A stretch of 64,000 nucleotides of DNA from Mastacembelus armatus. Its lineage: Eukaryota; Chordata; Actinopteri; Synbranchiformes; Mastacembelidae. Under the pieces are notes generated by a model that had not been told where the DNA came from, did not search any database, and saw nothing but the letters and a program-made list of their open reading frames with translations. A program made the translations under genes and the position numbers. The stretch spans positions 6,683,357 through 6,747,356 of the forward strand of contig NC_046640.1 of NCBI RefSeq assembly GCF_900324485.2, read 5' to 3'. The first letter of the stretch is position 1. Each line of letters begins with the position of its first letter. Positions 31,741 to 44,375 of the stretch are shown one piece after another.

Positions 31741-32573
31741 GCCTGCTCTCAGAGCGGCGACAGGGACGAAAAGGATCAGAGAAGAAGATCCAGCGAAGAA
31801 AGTCCGGCGAAGAAAGTCCGGCGAAGAAGACCAGTCCTCTACAGAGCCGCGACCCCTCAACATTAAACTGTAAGTTCATCCTTTATTTCTGAGAGGAAAA
31901 CGAGTTTAAATTGTTTAAAAGTTTGATGACATTAATGTTTGATAAATTCGTACCTGTATTGAATCTTAAAATAATGTACTATAAGTAGAAAAAGGTTGAG
32001 GATGAGCAAGTTACAAATGTTTTGTTGTATTTACCCCAAATTTTAATGATAAATGTTTAAAAGTATTTTGAGAAGTCCATCACTGTAATAATGTGTATGC
32101 CTATAGGCAATTTTATTTTATAATAGAATAAGTTGAACAAAGGGGATAGGCTGACCTCATCAACATGTTTTGTTATATATAAGCTTAACCTCCTAAGACC
32201 CAAGCTTTGGTTTGGCTTGCATTTTAGATTTCTTTTAGCTATTTGGGGTTAGATGTACCCAATAAATAATGTGCTTATGTTTTGTTATTGCTTTTGTTTT
32301 TGTTTTTTTGTAATGCTCCAAAACTACTACTCCAAAATAGGAACATCCTTTTTGTCTGTGGGAACAGTTGGATCAGACTTAACCTTTGTGAAAGACAGAA
32401 AATGACACAAAATGAAGTTTTACAGTGCAGATAACAAAAAATATGATGTCCATGTATGTGGACGCCAGGTCATAGGAGGTTAAATATTCTGGTGTATTTT
32501 CTATCAGAGATTGGTTCCTTTGAGTCGTGACTAAAATGTAGTCTAATTGCTTGACAGGTGACATCCAGTGACA

Positions 32574-34493
32574 ATGTCTGCAGCCAAAGGTGTAGCGATC
32601 GGCATTGATCTGGGCACCACCTACTCCTGTGTGGGGGTTTTCCAGCATGGAAAAGTAGAAATCATCGCCAACGACCAGGGCAACAGGACCACCCCCAGCT
32701 ATGTGGCGTTCACTGACACAGAGAGACTCATTGGGGACGCAGCCAAGAACCAGGTGGCTTTGAACCCCAGCAACACTGTGTTTGATGCCAAGAGACTGAT
32801 TGGAAGGAAGTTTGATGATCCTGTGGTGCAGGCTGACATGAAGCACTGGCCCTTCAAGGTGGTGTCAGATGGAGGCAAGCCCAAAATTCAAGTGGAGTAC
32901 AAAGGGGAGAACAAAGCCTTCTACCCTGAGGAGATTTCCTCCATGGTCCTGGTGAAGATGAAGGAGATAGCTGAGGCCTACCTCGGACACAAAGTGTCCA
33001 GCGCAGTCATCACAGTCCCAGCGTACTTCAACGACTCCCAGCGACAGGCAACTAAAGACGCAGGCGTCATCGCGGGACTCAACGTCCTGAGGATCATCAA
33101 CGAGCCGACAGCAGCCGCCATCGCGTACGGTCTGGACAAAGGCAAGTCAGGCGAACGTAACGTCCTGATCTTTGACCTGGGTGGAGGCACCTTTGACGTG
33201 TCCATCCTGACAATTGAAGACGGTATTTTTGAGGTGAAATCCACAGCTGGAGACACTCACCTGGGTGGAGAAGACTTTGACAACCGCATGGTCAACCACT
33301 TTGTGGAGGAGTTCAAGAGGAAACACAAGAAGGACATCAGCCAGAACAAGAGAGCCTTGAGGAGGCTGCGCACAGCTTGTGAGAGGGCCAAGAGGACCCT
33401 GTCATCCAGCTCCCAGGCCAGCATTGAGATTGATTCTCTGTATGAGGGCATCGACTTCTACACCTCCATCACCAGGGCTCGCTTTGAGGAGCTGTGCTCC
33501 GACCTGTTCAGGGGAACATTAGAACCGGTGGAGAAAGCCCTGAGGGACGCCAAAATGGACAAGGCACAGATCCACGACATCGTGCTGGTGGGAGGCTCCA
33601 CCAGAATCCCCAAAATCCAGAAACTCCTGCAGGATTTCTTCAATGGCAGGGAGCTGAACAAGAGCATCAACCCAGATGAGGCTGTGGCTTACGGTGCCGC
33701 CGTCCAGGCTGCCATTCTCACAGGTGATACCTCAGGCAACGTTCAGGACCTGCTGCTGCTGGACGTGGCGCCTCTGTCTCTGGGTATCGAGACAGCCGGA
33801 GGAGTCATGACTGCCCTGATTAAACGCAACACCACCATCCCCACTAAACAAACCCAGGTCTTCACAACCTACTCTGACAACCAGCCTGGGGTCCTCATCC
33901 AGGTCTACGAGGGGGAAAGAGCCATGACCAAGGACAACAACCTGCTGGGCAAGTTTGATCTCACAGGAATCCCACCTGCTCCACGAGGGGTCCCACAGAT
34001 TGAGGTCACCTTCGACATTGATGCCAACGGCATTTTGAACGTGTCTGCAGTGGACAAAAGCACCGGCAAAGAGAACAAGATCACCATCACCAACGATAAG
34101 GGTCGGCTGAGCAAAGAAGAGATTGAGAGGATGGTGCAGGACGCTGAAAAATACAAAGCTGAGGACGACATTCAGAGGGACAAAATCGCTGCCAAGAACT
34201 CTCTGGAGTCCTACGCCTTCAACATGAAGAGCAGTGTGCAGGATGAGAACATGAAGAGCAAAATTAGTGAGGGAGACAAGAAGAAGCTGATTGAGAAGTG
34301 TGATGAGGCCATCGCCTGGCTGGAGAACAACCAGCTGGCTGATAAAGAGGAGTACCAACACAAGCTCAAAGAGCTGGAGAAAGTGTGTGACCCCATCATC
34401 AGCAAGTTGTACCAGGGAGGAATGTCCACTGGCAGCTGTGGACAGCAGGCACGAGCTGGTGCTGAGGGGCCCACCATTGAGGAGGTGGATTAA
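32574..34493 (+). CDS. hsp70: Stress-inducible cytosolic HSP70 chaperone, complete
   Basis: 639 residues, single coding exon, start ATG 32574 ([18 protein letters not shown]). It is an ATP-driven chaperone that binds unfolded peptides with J-proteins and exchange factors in cytosol and nucleus. All three family signatures are seen: IDLGTTYS (11-18), [14 protein letters not shown] (about 198-211) and [15 protein letters not shown] (about 335-349). The substrate-binding domain ([20 protein letters not shown]) and helical lid follow. It ends GPTIEEVD, the cytosolic tag read by TPR cochaperones. A 5'UTR exon near 31760-31869 is spliced (GTAAGT at 31870, acceptor before 32558). The heat-shock element, TATA box and intron-free coding region fit rapid heat induction. 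AATAAA is at 34708-34713. Two truncated inverted copies of its 5' end lie at 15.7-16.7 and 24.1-25.2 kb. Confidence 0.97.
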   Translation: MSAAKGVAIGIDLGTTYSCVGVFQHGKVEIIANDQGNRTTPSYVAFTDTERLIGDAAKNQVALNPSNTVFDAKRLIGRKFDDPVVQADMKHWPFKVVSDGGKPKIQVEYKGENKAFYPEEISSMVLVKMKEIAEAYLGHKVSSAVITVPAYFNDSQRQATKDAGVIAGLNVLRIINEPTAAAIAYGLDKGKSGERNVLIFDLGGGTFDVSILTIEDGIFEVKSTAGDTHLGGEDFDNRMVNHFVEEFKRKHKKDISQNKRALRRLRTACERAKRTLSSSSQASIEIDSLYEGIDFYTSITRARFEELCSDLFRGTLEPVEKALRDAKMDKAQIHDIVLVGGSTRIPKIQKLLQDFFNGRELNKSINPDEAVAYGAAVQAAILTGDTSGNVQDLLLLDVAPLSLGIETAGGVMTALIKRNTTIPTKQTQVFTTYSDNQPGVLIQVYEGERAMTKDNNLLGKFDLTGIPPAPRGVPQIEVTFDIDANGILNVSAVDKSTGKENKITITNDKGRLSKEEIERMVQDAEKYKAEDDIQRDKIAAKNSLESYAFNMKSSVQDENMKSKISEGDKKKLIEKCDEAIAWLENNQLADKEEYQHKLKELEKVCDPIISKLYQGGMSTGSCGQQARAGAEGPTIEEVD

Positions 34494-36180
34494 AGTGCCC
34501 CCTGATGTGGACTGTGTGATCACTGGGACCATTATAAATATAACTTGAAAGTCACACCATTGATACATAATTTATATTACTGTTAGTCCTGTAGATCTAC
34601 TGTTCTTATAATACAATTGTAATTTTATAACTTGTATAAAAAAAGTAAAAAAAATCCTAAAATTGTAAATATAATTTTCATAATTTTCATGTCTTGGTGG
34701 ACAATGTAATAAAAGTGAAAATGTAAACAAATTTTATGGTGGTTGTAATTAACTTGTCCAGGTTTTCATATTTATGGTAAAATTTATTTAAAATGACACC
34801 ATCAGCTGATGATGTTTACACTGTAGTGAATAATGAAAATGTCTCCATTACAAAAGCATTTAAAAAAAGAAATGAAAGATGCAGTTATCTGTGCTTCTTT
34901 TTTTTTTTCTTTTTTTTTTACATACTGTAATAAATGTTAAAAATATCTAACACATGGAAGGATCCATATGAGCTACATTGCCTTTATCTTGTTTGTTTAA
35001 ACTGCTGGGCCCACTGAGTTAATAATAAATCAATATATAACTACTCTGACAAAAAAATTATGAAACAGTAGCGTTAAAAATGATATTGTATATAATCTGT
35101 AGCTTCCTTGAATATTTTCATATAATCAGTACAAATGTCACAGTTATTTTCTGTGGCAAATGTGGAGCTGCAGATCAAACCAAAATCAAACTTTTGAACT
35201 GTTGAAAACTTACTAACAAGACAGCTCCTCATCCATAGTCAGAGCAGGCCTAGTAGTATTGGAGCTCCTCACTGTGACCACTTGGGGGCAGGAAACACTT
35301 ATGAATCTGAAATGATTCTGTGGAATTCACTAATATAAAAAAGACAGATTCAGTGTTTTATGCAGTACATTTGGTAAAAATCTCAAACAACCAAAGGAGA
35401 CTGCAGTGCTGGTAGTCCGTCCACTACCACGTCTACACATGGAAGTTACATACTTTTGTATATATATATTTATATCATATATATATATATATACATATAT
35501 AAAATATGTTAAACATAAGTATAAATACTATCATTGTTCATATAACTGCTTGTGTTCCAGTTGTTAAGTGTTAAGTTAACTACATACATCATAAGAGGAG
35601 GAACTACATTAATGTAATACACATTTATATACACTGGTGCATGGGCGACGAAGACGGGACCACAAAAACATGCAAAACTACTAAGAACTGTCAAATCATC
35701 ACAAAAATACAAAGTGACCACAAAGAGATGTAATACAACTAAAAACGTGTGTCTCTTCCAGCTTTAGTGAGCAGCTTTTATGGATGAGGGGTGAGGGGCC
35801 ATTGTACATGTCTGTTTCCAGGGGTGCTGTCTCATAATCTAAGAGACACGACTTTAAATTAGAAACACAACACATTTGCTGTATAACTGTACAAACCTGT
35901 ATCATTATATGTTTAGGCCAAGTGTGTGGGTTGATAGACTGTAACAATATCCAGGTAAATGAGAGTCATATAAATATTTACAGTAGCATCTTTGGTTTTG
36001 AAACTGCAGCTGGAGAGTAATGATGAAATGAATCCGTGAATAGACAAGTCATCAGTGTCAGTCAGCAGAATCATCTAAAATACGAGTTTTGACTTCTCTT
36101 TCTTCTTTTCAGACCCCAGTGAAGGGTAAAACTTTATTCCTGGTTTATTTCAGACATTTCTAGAACCTTCTGTTGTTGGG
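34494..36180. other. hsp70 3'UTR and intergenic flank
   Basis: The polyadenylation signal is at 34708-34713. Beyond it is AT-rich DNA with a TA microsatellite (about 35460-35505) and the 58-bp block repeated at 22.8 kb. No exon is seen. Confidence 0.6.
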
Positions 36181-36199
36181 CTGAATTAATATAATAATT

Positions 36200-36557
36200 A
36201 AAAAAAAGTACGCACCGGGTTCTGATTGGCCACTTGAGCGTAAACGGAAAACGTCAAGGCGCCGACGTTGTTCCGGACCTGACTGAGACTGTACGATTCT
36301 GCTTTCAAAATAAAACAATTACGTCCTTATTCGTAAAAGGTTTTCCACGGTACATAGGAGGGCTTGTTTTTATTTTGAAATACCTAACCGGATGTCTTTC
36401 TTGATGTAGACTTTGACTTGACAGTAATGTTTGAGTGAAACATCTAGAAAGAACCAGAGACTAGCTGCGTTGATATAAAGCTGCTGCTGCTGCTGAGAGG
36501 AAGAGCTGACTCAGACCAAGACCTCGTCAGACCGCAGCAGGAGACCAGCACAAAACT
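36200..36557 (+). promoter_or_regulatory. Orphan HSP70-type heat-shock promoter and 5'UTR exon
   Basis: Resembles the hsp70 promoter: TTTCAAAATAAAACAATTAC upstream, an inverted CCAAT (GATTGG near 36224), a heat-shock element TGAAA CATCT AGAAA at 36436-36450, TATA (GATATAAAG, 36472-36480) and an exon ending at a GTGAGT donor (36558). No HSP70 coding sequence follows. An acceptor (TTATTTATTGCAG) lies at about 36641-36653. Confidence 0.65.
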
Positions 36558-36656
36558 GTGAGTACAAATGAGATTGTCTAACTGGAAGATAGTGGGGGCG
36601 ATGGTGCTGCATGGGAATTTGATAAGTTTTGTGTTTGCTTTTATTTATTGCAGAAA

Positions 36657-36701
36657 ATGTTGCCATCCGTGAAGCAAAGAGATGTTTCTAAAAAGAAGTG
36701 A
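36657..36701 (+). other. 14-codon ORF downstream of the orphan heat-shock promoter
   Basis: MLPSVKQRDVSKKK and stop, right after the candidate acceptor. This would be the first ORF of the spliced RNA. It has no similarity to HSP70 and probably reflects loss of the original coding region. Confidence 0.25.
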
Positions 36702-36901
36702 AATCAGAGGAGAAGCACAGGACAGTAATCTCGGGACACAGCCTGGTGGCCAGGTCTGTGTCCTGTCGGTTTCAAATTAAAACCAACAATGACTCAGGCA
36801 TTAACCAGTCAAATCTAAAATCTTTAATGATTTTGATATATATAAAATTATGTAATGTTACACTTACCCAAAAAGACTCTATTGTATCTTGATTGATGGC
36901 A

Positions 36902-36950
36902 GGCAGTGGAAGAAGTACTCATATATCCTACTTAAGTAAATACCAAAAAC
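36902..36950. repeat. hAT-like MITE fragment
   Basis: GGCAGTGGAAGAAGTACTCA and TCCTACTTAAGTAAATACC match the terminal part of the common fish hAT-type repeat also at 41.3, 41.8 and 63.2 kb. Confidence 0.55.
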
Positions 36951-39900
36951 CTAACCAAAAGAAAAGAGTCCACGTTATGTTGAATTAATTCATTTTATAA
37001 ACAATGTTATTGGTCTGAATTATTACTGATCAATTAATGTAGAAGTATTTTAATATGGTCAAGATATACATTATTTACACTTAGTCGTTTCTGTTCTTAG
37101 GTTGATACTTATGCACATTATAATTGTAGTTTCTCTGTCATTTTTAGAGACAATATAAATATATATTTTGAGGAAGCAGAGACCTGTAAGTTCCAGACTC
37201 AGGGTTTAGGTGTGTTTCCTCCCAGTTTTACCCCAGTGCAGTAATAAAGCATGGGTTAATAATTACATAATTACAATCCTAATGAGATATTATTGATAGA
37301 TTTTTTTTTTTTCATTTTTCATTTCTAATTGATTTCAAATTGTAATAATTACAGGGGATGCTGATTTTTAAGAATTATTCAGGGATATATAAGCCATGTA
37401 TATATATTTTTAATTTTCTTATAAAATATGACAAAACTCACCAAACCATTGTTAGCTGAAAACCACTGTATCTGGGCATTTACTATTGTTGTTGATTGAT
37501 TCAGCTTTAAAATCTTGACATTTTTGTGCAAACTGTGTTAATTCTACATGTTGTGCTGTAAATGTGCATTAGGGCTGCCCTCTACTGGTTAAAAACCAGC
37601 TATTGCAGCTGAATTAGCTAGTGGGCTGATCTGATGGCAGGAGACATATGGTGGCAGCTTTTGTCACCAACCAGCCATCACCCCCACCCTCCCTCACCCG
37701 TCTCTCTACTTCCACCCCTACTATGAAATCAGCGTCTCTCCCCCCATGCAGGCTGTGGACATTCAGGTGTTGTAATTTCATGGGCTGATTATAGTGGTAT
37801 ATTGAAATGTTGTCTATGGAAATGTGTGGGAACTCTTTATAAAGGTTGTATAGCAGCATTACTCTTATAGTAGGGTAAGAAAGTAAACCATCTACCTACT
37901 AGGGAACAGATCTTAATGCCAGAAGCATAGTGTTGCTGTGGCAACACCCGACAAGACTAATCTGCTGCAGAGGCACCTGCAGGGACAGGAAGGCCATTAT
38001 TGTAGGGGTGAATCAGTGTCTTCCCCTTGAGATGTGCTGACACATTATTTAGGGGATAGAAAAAGAATCAGCGTAATTACAACATATCTGAACGTTAGTG
38101 AACATTAACCTACGTCACCAATCAAAGAGTGCCCCCCCATCCTCTCTTGCACCTCCACTGCCTCGGCTCTAACCTCCCCCACACCACCTTACCTCCTTCC
38201 TCCTTTCTCTTATTCTTTTCTCTCTCTCTTCTTTCGTTCTTCTTCTCTTGTCTCATCTCCTCAGTGCTCTGCTCATTTTATTGGCCTTTATAAATCATGC
38301 AACAAGTGGAGTTAAGGGCAACTTTCTTTTCTCTTTCTCTAATTAAAATGTAATTAATAAGGGCATGTAGAGTCAGTGTCTATTAAATTATACAACTTTG
38401 TACGTTAACAAGTTTCCAATTATATCTAACAAATCCAGAACTGACCAAATATTTCTGGCCATTCATTCTTTAAAACATTAGGATTTTTTTGTTGTTTTTG
38501 TGATGAATATATCTGTTGTTCCATATTGGACTAGAATGAGGAGTGAAATTACGTTTATATATTGTTACATTATTTGGAAAAATGTGCTAAAAATATATTA
38601 GAATGTTAGGACCGATGTTAGTTTTATTGTTCCATTCATGCACTTAGAATCGACTGTTTCACCTTCATCCTTGTTCTTAACCAAAGCAGATTTGTTGGTG
38701 TTTGTTCTTCCTAAAAAGAAAAAAAGTTGAAATTAAACTGATTTACATATTACTGTATATTTTATGCAGAGTGGAAATACTTTTAACTTTACCTTGGGAT
38801 GTACAGCCCAAACAGAGTGAGGTCTCTGCATCCAGGAATTCAAATTATTTTTACAATTGGTCATTTGATTTGTCATATTTAATAAATGAAAAAAAACAAC
38901 ATCAAGTGCTTGTAACACAGTAGGAACTTGATGTTCATTAAAAAAATCTACTGTCATCTGCATAATAGCTAATGACCAAATCATTATCAAGAACACATTC
39001 ACTTCTGCCACCAGAAGAAACAGGTCAGAGTTTATGAGACAACTCTGAATAATGCCTCTGTTAAAATCACCTGGAGTAACAAAAGACTAAGCAACTGAGC
39101 TATTTCTGTCATTACAAAAAGTGTTTATTGTGTCTACAAATTTCAGTCCATATCCAAAGAACTGTGGGACTTGAAGTGTGTAAATGTTCTATCATATGAG
39201 ATGTTTTCATGAAATTTAGAAATAATGCATATCCATTATCTTCTAGAAAGTCCCTGTAATCTAGAGTATCTAGGATGAGGTGGATGTCTCATTAACCTTT
39301 GACTGGGTTGTACTAATAACTAGGGGTTAAATTGTCTTTACGTTGAAAAAGTATCTGAGTAGCAGCTAAGGTAAAACAATGTCTTCAAATGGTTTAAATC
39401 AGTTGTGTTGTTACCTGGGTTTGAAAACGTAATTCATTTTCATGCCATACTCTAATTAAGTTGTTCCAACATGTGTAGCTGTGTAGTAAAGACATGAGTT
39501 AAGAGCTTATAGTCATTATTCAGGAGGGTACTGGGTCAGATAAGATTATCAATGAATCTAGCTCCTTCTGTTGGTTTTGATAAGGACAGTAACAGAATGG
39601 TTGGCGTGAGCTTCCTCATGGTTTTCATCATTTTCTAAAAACTACTGAAGCAGAAGTGATTCCAAAAGTTTAAATAAGTTGAGTGTTAGTCAGTCTGAGC
39701 ATGGGGACTGGATTTTAATTTACATACATTATTGTCTGCTTCTGCTATCATTATTTCCAAATCATATAGCTCCTTAGAGTCATTATTAATTATTTGTCCT
39801 CCACGATTTTAAAATATATTGGAGATTCAGTTGGTGAAAAACATGGTACTTTCTCATAGAGAGGGAGAATTTCTTTAATCATAGTTCACCTAATTCATTA

Positions 39901-41287
39901 TGTAGCTGTATGATTTTTAAAAACATTATTTGCTTCATTTGAAGGATTGATATTTTACAGGAAATATAAACTTAAACTTAAACTTAAATAGTTCTTTCTC
40001 TTTTGGGTTGTTTCTTTTTGCGACCAGTGTCTCTTGTGCTTGTGGTTTAGACCTATAGGCTCATTAAGGTTTCGACCTTATATTTCAGTTCTGAGGATAT
40101 TCTCATTGTTCGTTAAACATTATATAAATGTTTTTTGTTCTTTTTTAATTTGAGGGTTGCATGGGAGGAGTCTCATTGTTGCTGAGGGCTCAGGAGCTTT
40201 GTGTGGAAATTGGTAAATCTATGTAGACTTCTCAAATTTATTTCTGTGGCTGTCTTGTTTTTAATATATTATATATAAAAACAGCTAAATATATTCATTT
40301 TGTTTACGTATTAATGCAAAAGTAATAATGCTCAGGTGAAATAGTTGTGGCAAATCAATATTTGATCTTAGATTTCAATCATAACTTTGTTTTGAATATT
40401 CATGATAACTTACAAAGGTGTAATAACGTCCTACAAATAACTGTAGACTTTTATTGTGAAAGGCTGGACATGGCCTACTGGGAGAAGACATTAAAAACAC
40501 CCTAAGTCAGTGTCTAAAGCTGTATGCCACTAGCCAAAGTCCATTTTAAGCTCATGTTGAATGTTTGCATACATTAGGTACATCAATAATTACTGACATG
40601 CATTACGTCATATAAAAAAATATCTTTATATTTATGAACATTTTGAAATAATTGTTTCTGTCATTGTTTTGTCAGATTTCATGTGATTCTGGGACTGAAG
40701 ATCAATACCAAAACCTTAACAGTTCAGGATAAGTGACCACCTTTACTGTTGGTCTTTGATGGCTGTTTTCTATTTTGCTCAGATGAATAGTTAACAAGGT
40801 ACAGGTGTATGGCATACTCTAAGAAAAAGATCATTTTATGGGATCAGTGCAGCTCTAAATCAGCCAGTAGGGAGTACAGGACGATGTTGGACTGAGAAAT
40901 GTAAATGCTCCTCTCACATGAACTGGTTAACAAATGGATTAGTTGTATCCTGCTCCTTCCCTTTTATCTCCCTTTGGACTGTTCCTGCCTCTGTTTCTCC
41001 TTCCTTCCACCCATACTATCATGTTTTTTTTTACTACATTTATGAATTATGATTGAACATCATCAACAAATATATGGTGTGGTTTGCGAACCATTTGAGG
41101 CAAAATAGAAAAAGTAAAATCAGAGTACTTGACTTTCACATTTGAGCTCTCTTGCCCTCTCCGGTCTCCACTGGCAGATTGTGATCCACAGCTGGTCTGG
41201 TTGCTAAAACGATAATACAAAACATACTGTACATTTATGTTAATAGCAGAAATGTTTATTTTACATTTAAATAACCAGGCACACCAT
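36951..41287. other. Gene-poor intergenic region
   Basis: No exon, RNA gene or clear repeat recognised. One perfect-consensus RFX X-box lies at 37932-37945. The blocks near 37.6-37.8 and 37.9-38.1 kb have higher complexity than their surroundings and could be conserved non-coding DNA, which I cannot test. Confidence 0.5.
37932..37945. promoter_or_regulatory. Candidate RFX X-box
   Basis: GTTGCTGTGGCAAC, fitting RYYNYY-N2-RRNRAC, the site of RFX factors that drive ciliary genes. No gene start was found beside it. Confidence 0.35.
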
Positions 41288-41808
41288 CAGCGGTGAAAGT
41301 GCTCACATCCTTTACTTAGGTAAGCGCAACACTACTACACACTACTACACTGTGAAAATGCTCTACTACAACCAGAAGTATCCAAATCCTACTTAAATAA
41401 ATGTGTCTAAGTACTATTAACAAATTGTACTTAAACAAAACTAAAAGTACCCATTAGAAAAATGGTCCCTCTGAGTGTTTATTCTCATTATATCATAAGT
41501 ATGATGCACTTACATTTGTATTACAGCTGCATTAAATGTACACTGAACATTGTTAGTATTTTTAGAAATGGTTCAATGTGAAGTACTTTATAAACTCTTG
41601 ATAACTTACCCATACTCTGCAGCATATTCTCATGTTTGAAGTTTTCACTGGACATTTCAAAAGTACCTAGTAAATACAGCTGTCAGACAAATGTGGTGGA
41701 GTAGAAGTATAAAGTTGCATAACATGGAAATAAGCAAAGTAGAAGTACCTAAAATTCGTACCAAAGTATGATACTTGAGTAAATGTAGTTAGTTATGTTC
41801 TACCACTG
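41288..41808. mobile_element. hAT-like non-autonomous element
   Basis: Starts CAGCGGTGAAAGTGCTCA and ends GTTCTACCACTG; flanks CACACCAT and CATACTAT agree at 6 of 8 positions, consistent with an old 8-bp target duplication. The internal ACTTAAGTA/TACTTGAGTA motifs are typical of this fish family. No coding capacity. Confidence 0.65.
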
Positions 41809-41835
41809 CATACTATGATCATTCTGAACATAAGT

Positions 41836-41965
41836 AAGTGAGGAAAGAAGTACTCAGATCCTTTACTTAAGTTAAAGTAGCAGTACAACACTGTGAAAAT
41901 ACTTCACTTCAAATAGAAGTCCAAGTATTAATAGTAGAACGTACCTCAGTTATGTTTCATGAGCT
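41836..41965. repeat. Second hAT-like fragment
   Basis: GAAAGAAGTACTCAGATCCT and TTTACTTAAGTTAAAGTAGC, the left part of the same family, truncated near 41960. Confidence 0.6.
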
Positions 41966-42840
41966 GCATGTTGAGTGTTTAACAGCAATAAACAGTGTCA
42001 TCTAGTGGCTTTAACCAGTCACAAACCCCTTCAGCTCTAAAAGCAGCTCCTCAGTGTGAGAGGACTCCTCAGATACTCTCTCACTGCATTAAATACATAA
42101 AGGTGATGATGATTGATCACTGGATTCTCCAACAAAATCTGTGCTGCAGGATTATCATGATGATTTGTTTTATCAGCTGGAAAAAATATCACATTGACAG
42201 TCAGATTATCTGAAGTACAACATGACAGATTTTACTGTTTGTTATGTATTACTTTATATTATACTTTGGTTTGATTTTGACATTTGATTTTTTTTTTTTT
42301 TTAATTACAGATTCTTAAAATGACATCTCATCCCTCTTCTTTATTGAGAAAACTGACAAAACTAGTAAACACAGCCAGGCAAACAGTAAAACAGACTGGA
42401 TCAGGGCCAGAGCTGATATTAGCTCAGTGCTGATGGTGTAACATTAGCTGATTAACATAAATAAGTTAATAAAGAGTTGTCATCCCCAGTAAGTTGGGGG
42501 TGGGGTGGTGGAGTGGCCTGAGGGTCCGGGACCAAATACATAAATACATTTCAGAGCAGTGACAGTGAACAGGAACACAGGAAGGCAAAAGTCAGTAAAT
42601 GCATCGTTCTGAACGTGTAACAACACCTCTACATGCAGTGTGATAGTTCAGTCCCCATGAACTCGCTGTGCACATTTATGTTTCCCTGAAAATTTATTAA
42701 AGGAGCAATTAAAAGTAATAAAATGGATTTTCTGGTTTGATGTTCTTATTATTTGTTGTCATGTTTAGTGTAGAAATAATGACTTCAGTCTGCAGCTGCT
42801 TAGCTTTCCCTCAGCGCTCAGAGAAAGAGTGAAAACAGAG
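41966..42840. other. Intergenic, nothing recognised
   Basis: Includes a poly-T tract near 42290. I see no coding or RNA signal. Confidence 0.5.
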
Positions 42841-42989
42841 TTTGTCCGATGCAGGTGAATGGACTGCTCAGGTTCTTGGACCTGGCTTCTATCAATACGT
42901 TATGGAGAACACGAGGAATAATAATAGTCTTGATAAATGCTCTGGTGGTAGTAAGGCCTGTGCAGCAGAGCTACGCCTGCTTTTGGAAA

Positions 42990-43895
42990 CGCTGATCACG
43001 ACGCAATTTACCTGCTTCCCACCTACAGGCCACTTTTTAAAGCTTGCTATCCAGTGACTCAGACTCTAAATGTGTAGTAGGATCACACTGAGGAGCTGGG
43101 AGGATTTTTTCTTTGCACGGGTTGAGACGTTTTCTTCCAGGATGCATATTGATATGACCACAAATAATAAGAGGGAAGCTGTGGGACTCCATCAGACACA
43201 TAACTCATCAGAATCCATCTATGCTTATAATGAGCTTACAAAAGCAGGGACACCTCTAAGGAATGTGGTGATGTTTCAGATATGGTAAACTGTCCTGCCA
43301 ATGATGATTGAATCATATCAGATGCATGTACGGACACTAAGGTTTTTAAAAACATGCACCTTAACAAAGCAGCAGGACCAGATGGATTGTTAGCTTTTTC
43401 TCTGAAGAACATTTGCAGAGGAGCTTATACCAGTCTGGCACCGACTTCTTCTCTCTGGATACACTTCATACAGTGCCAAAACTTTGCAAAAGGTCTATTC
43501 CCAGATACTATAAAGTCTTGTCCTGAGGTTCATAATGATTATAGGCCAGTGGCTCTAATTTCCAGAGGGAGGTGGAGCCATCCCTCCATCAACACCAGTT
43601 TGCTTGTTTAACAAAGCGTAGTGCAAATGATGTCATTTTAATTATATTGCACCTGGTTTTGTGCTGTGCTCTCCTATATAGCAGTCAGTAATGCTGGGGC
43701 TCCCTGAGGATGACTTAGTTCATGTTCATGTTAATTTTATGTTCACCTTGTATACAAATGGTTGTGTCCAATCAATTTATTGTAAATTCTCAGACGATCC
43801 TGTTACTGTTAGTTTACTTACCAGGGACATCAGTAGCTACAAGGCCAAAGTGGATTGTAGGCTGATGGGGGGAACATCATCTGTGCATTAATGTA
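42990..43895 (+). mobile_element. LINE fragment (Rex1/CR1-L2-like), decayed
   Basis: Recognisable reverse-transcriptase pieces on the plus strand: HLNKAAGPDGLLAFSLK (about 43354-43405), EVHNDYRPVALIS, then LPEDDLVHVHVNFMFTLYTN and FSDDPVTVSLLTRD, which correspond to the segment around the catalytic FADD motif. Many stops and frameshifts separate them. It is not part of the duplications above. Confidence 0.65.
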
Positions 43896-44010
43896 CAGAA
43901 AACTGAAGACATGTCATGACATGGACAGCTGTTGCTATCTGTGTCATATTGATGAGTATGTGAGGGGTTGGGCAGGGGTTATGAACAGTTATAACAGTTA
44001 ACAACAGTTA

Positions 44011-44375
44011 TGTTGTGATCCTGGGTTTGTGTTTCCGGTTTGACTTTTATTTTGGTTAATTTCCTGTTTAGCGCCTGTAATAGTTATAAGTAGCTTTAGG
44101 TTTCATTAGTAAGATCACGTTCACCTGTGTTTCATTAGTCTTTCGTCCTGAATGTATTCATAGCTCCTGTGTTTCTTTGTTCTTGGTTGGTGCATTACCT
44201 GTGGTTACCTGATGACTGAGTCGTTTTTGTTTTGCCTGCCTGTCCTCTCCGAAGCTGCGTTTAGTTCCTGGACAGGGATTTTGTGTTTTTGCCTGAAGTA
44301 ATAAAAGACTTGTTCATCCTGCATTTAGGTCCCATGCCTCTCTTTCTCTCATCACCATCACCTCCACCTTGTAAC
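44011..44375 (+). mobile_element. Probable solo LTR
   Basis: Begins TGTTGTGATCC and ends CTTGTAACA, with an AATAAAAG signal about 70 bp before the end and a TGCATTTAGGTCC segment after it, as in many fish LTRs. No clear target duplication was found. It appears old, and no internal sequence is attached. Confidence 0.45.

Noticed and set aside
32379-32846. 155-codon minus-strand frame (and its mirror at 24125-24592) over the HSP70 start
   Set aside because: Antisense of HSP70 exon 2 and intron, duplicated only because the HSP70 fragment is duplicated.
33732-34568. 278-codon open frame antisense to the 3' half of hsp70
   Set aside because: Shadow of the strongly biased HSP70 codons; no start context or domain of its own.
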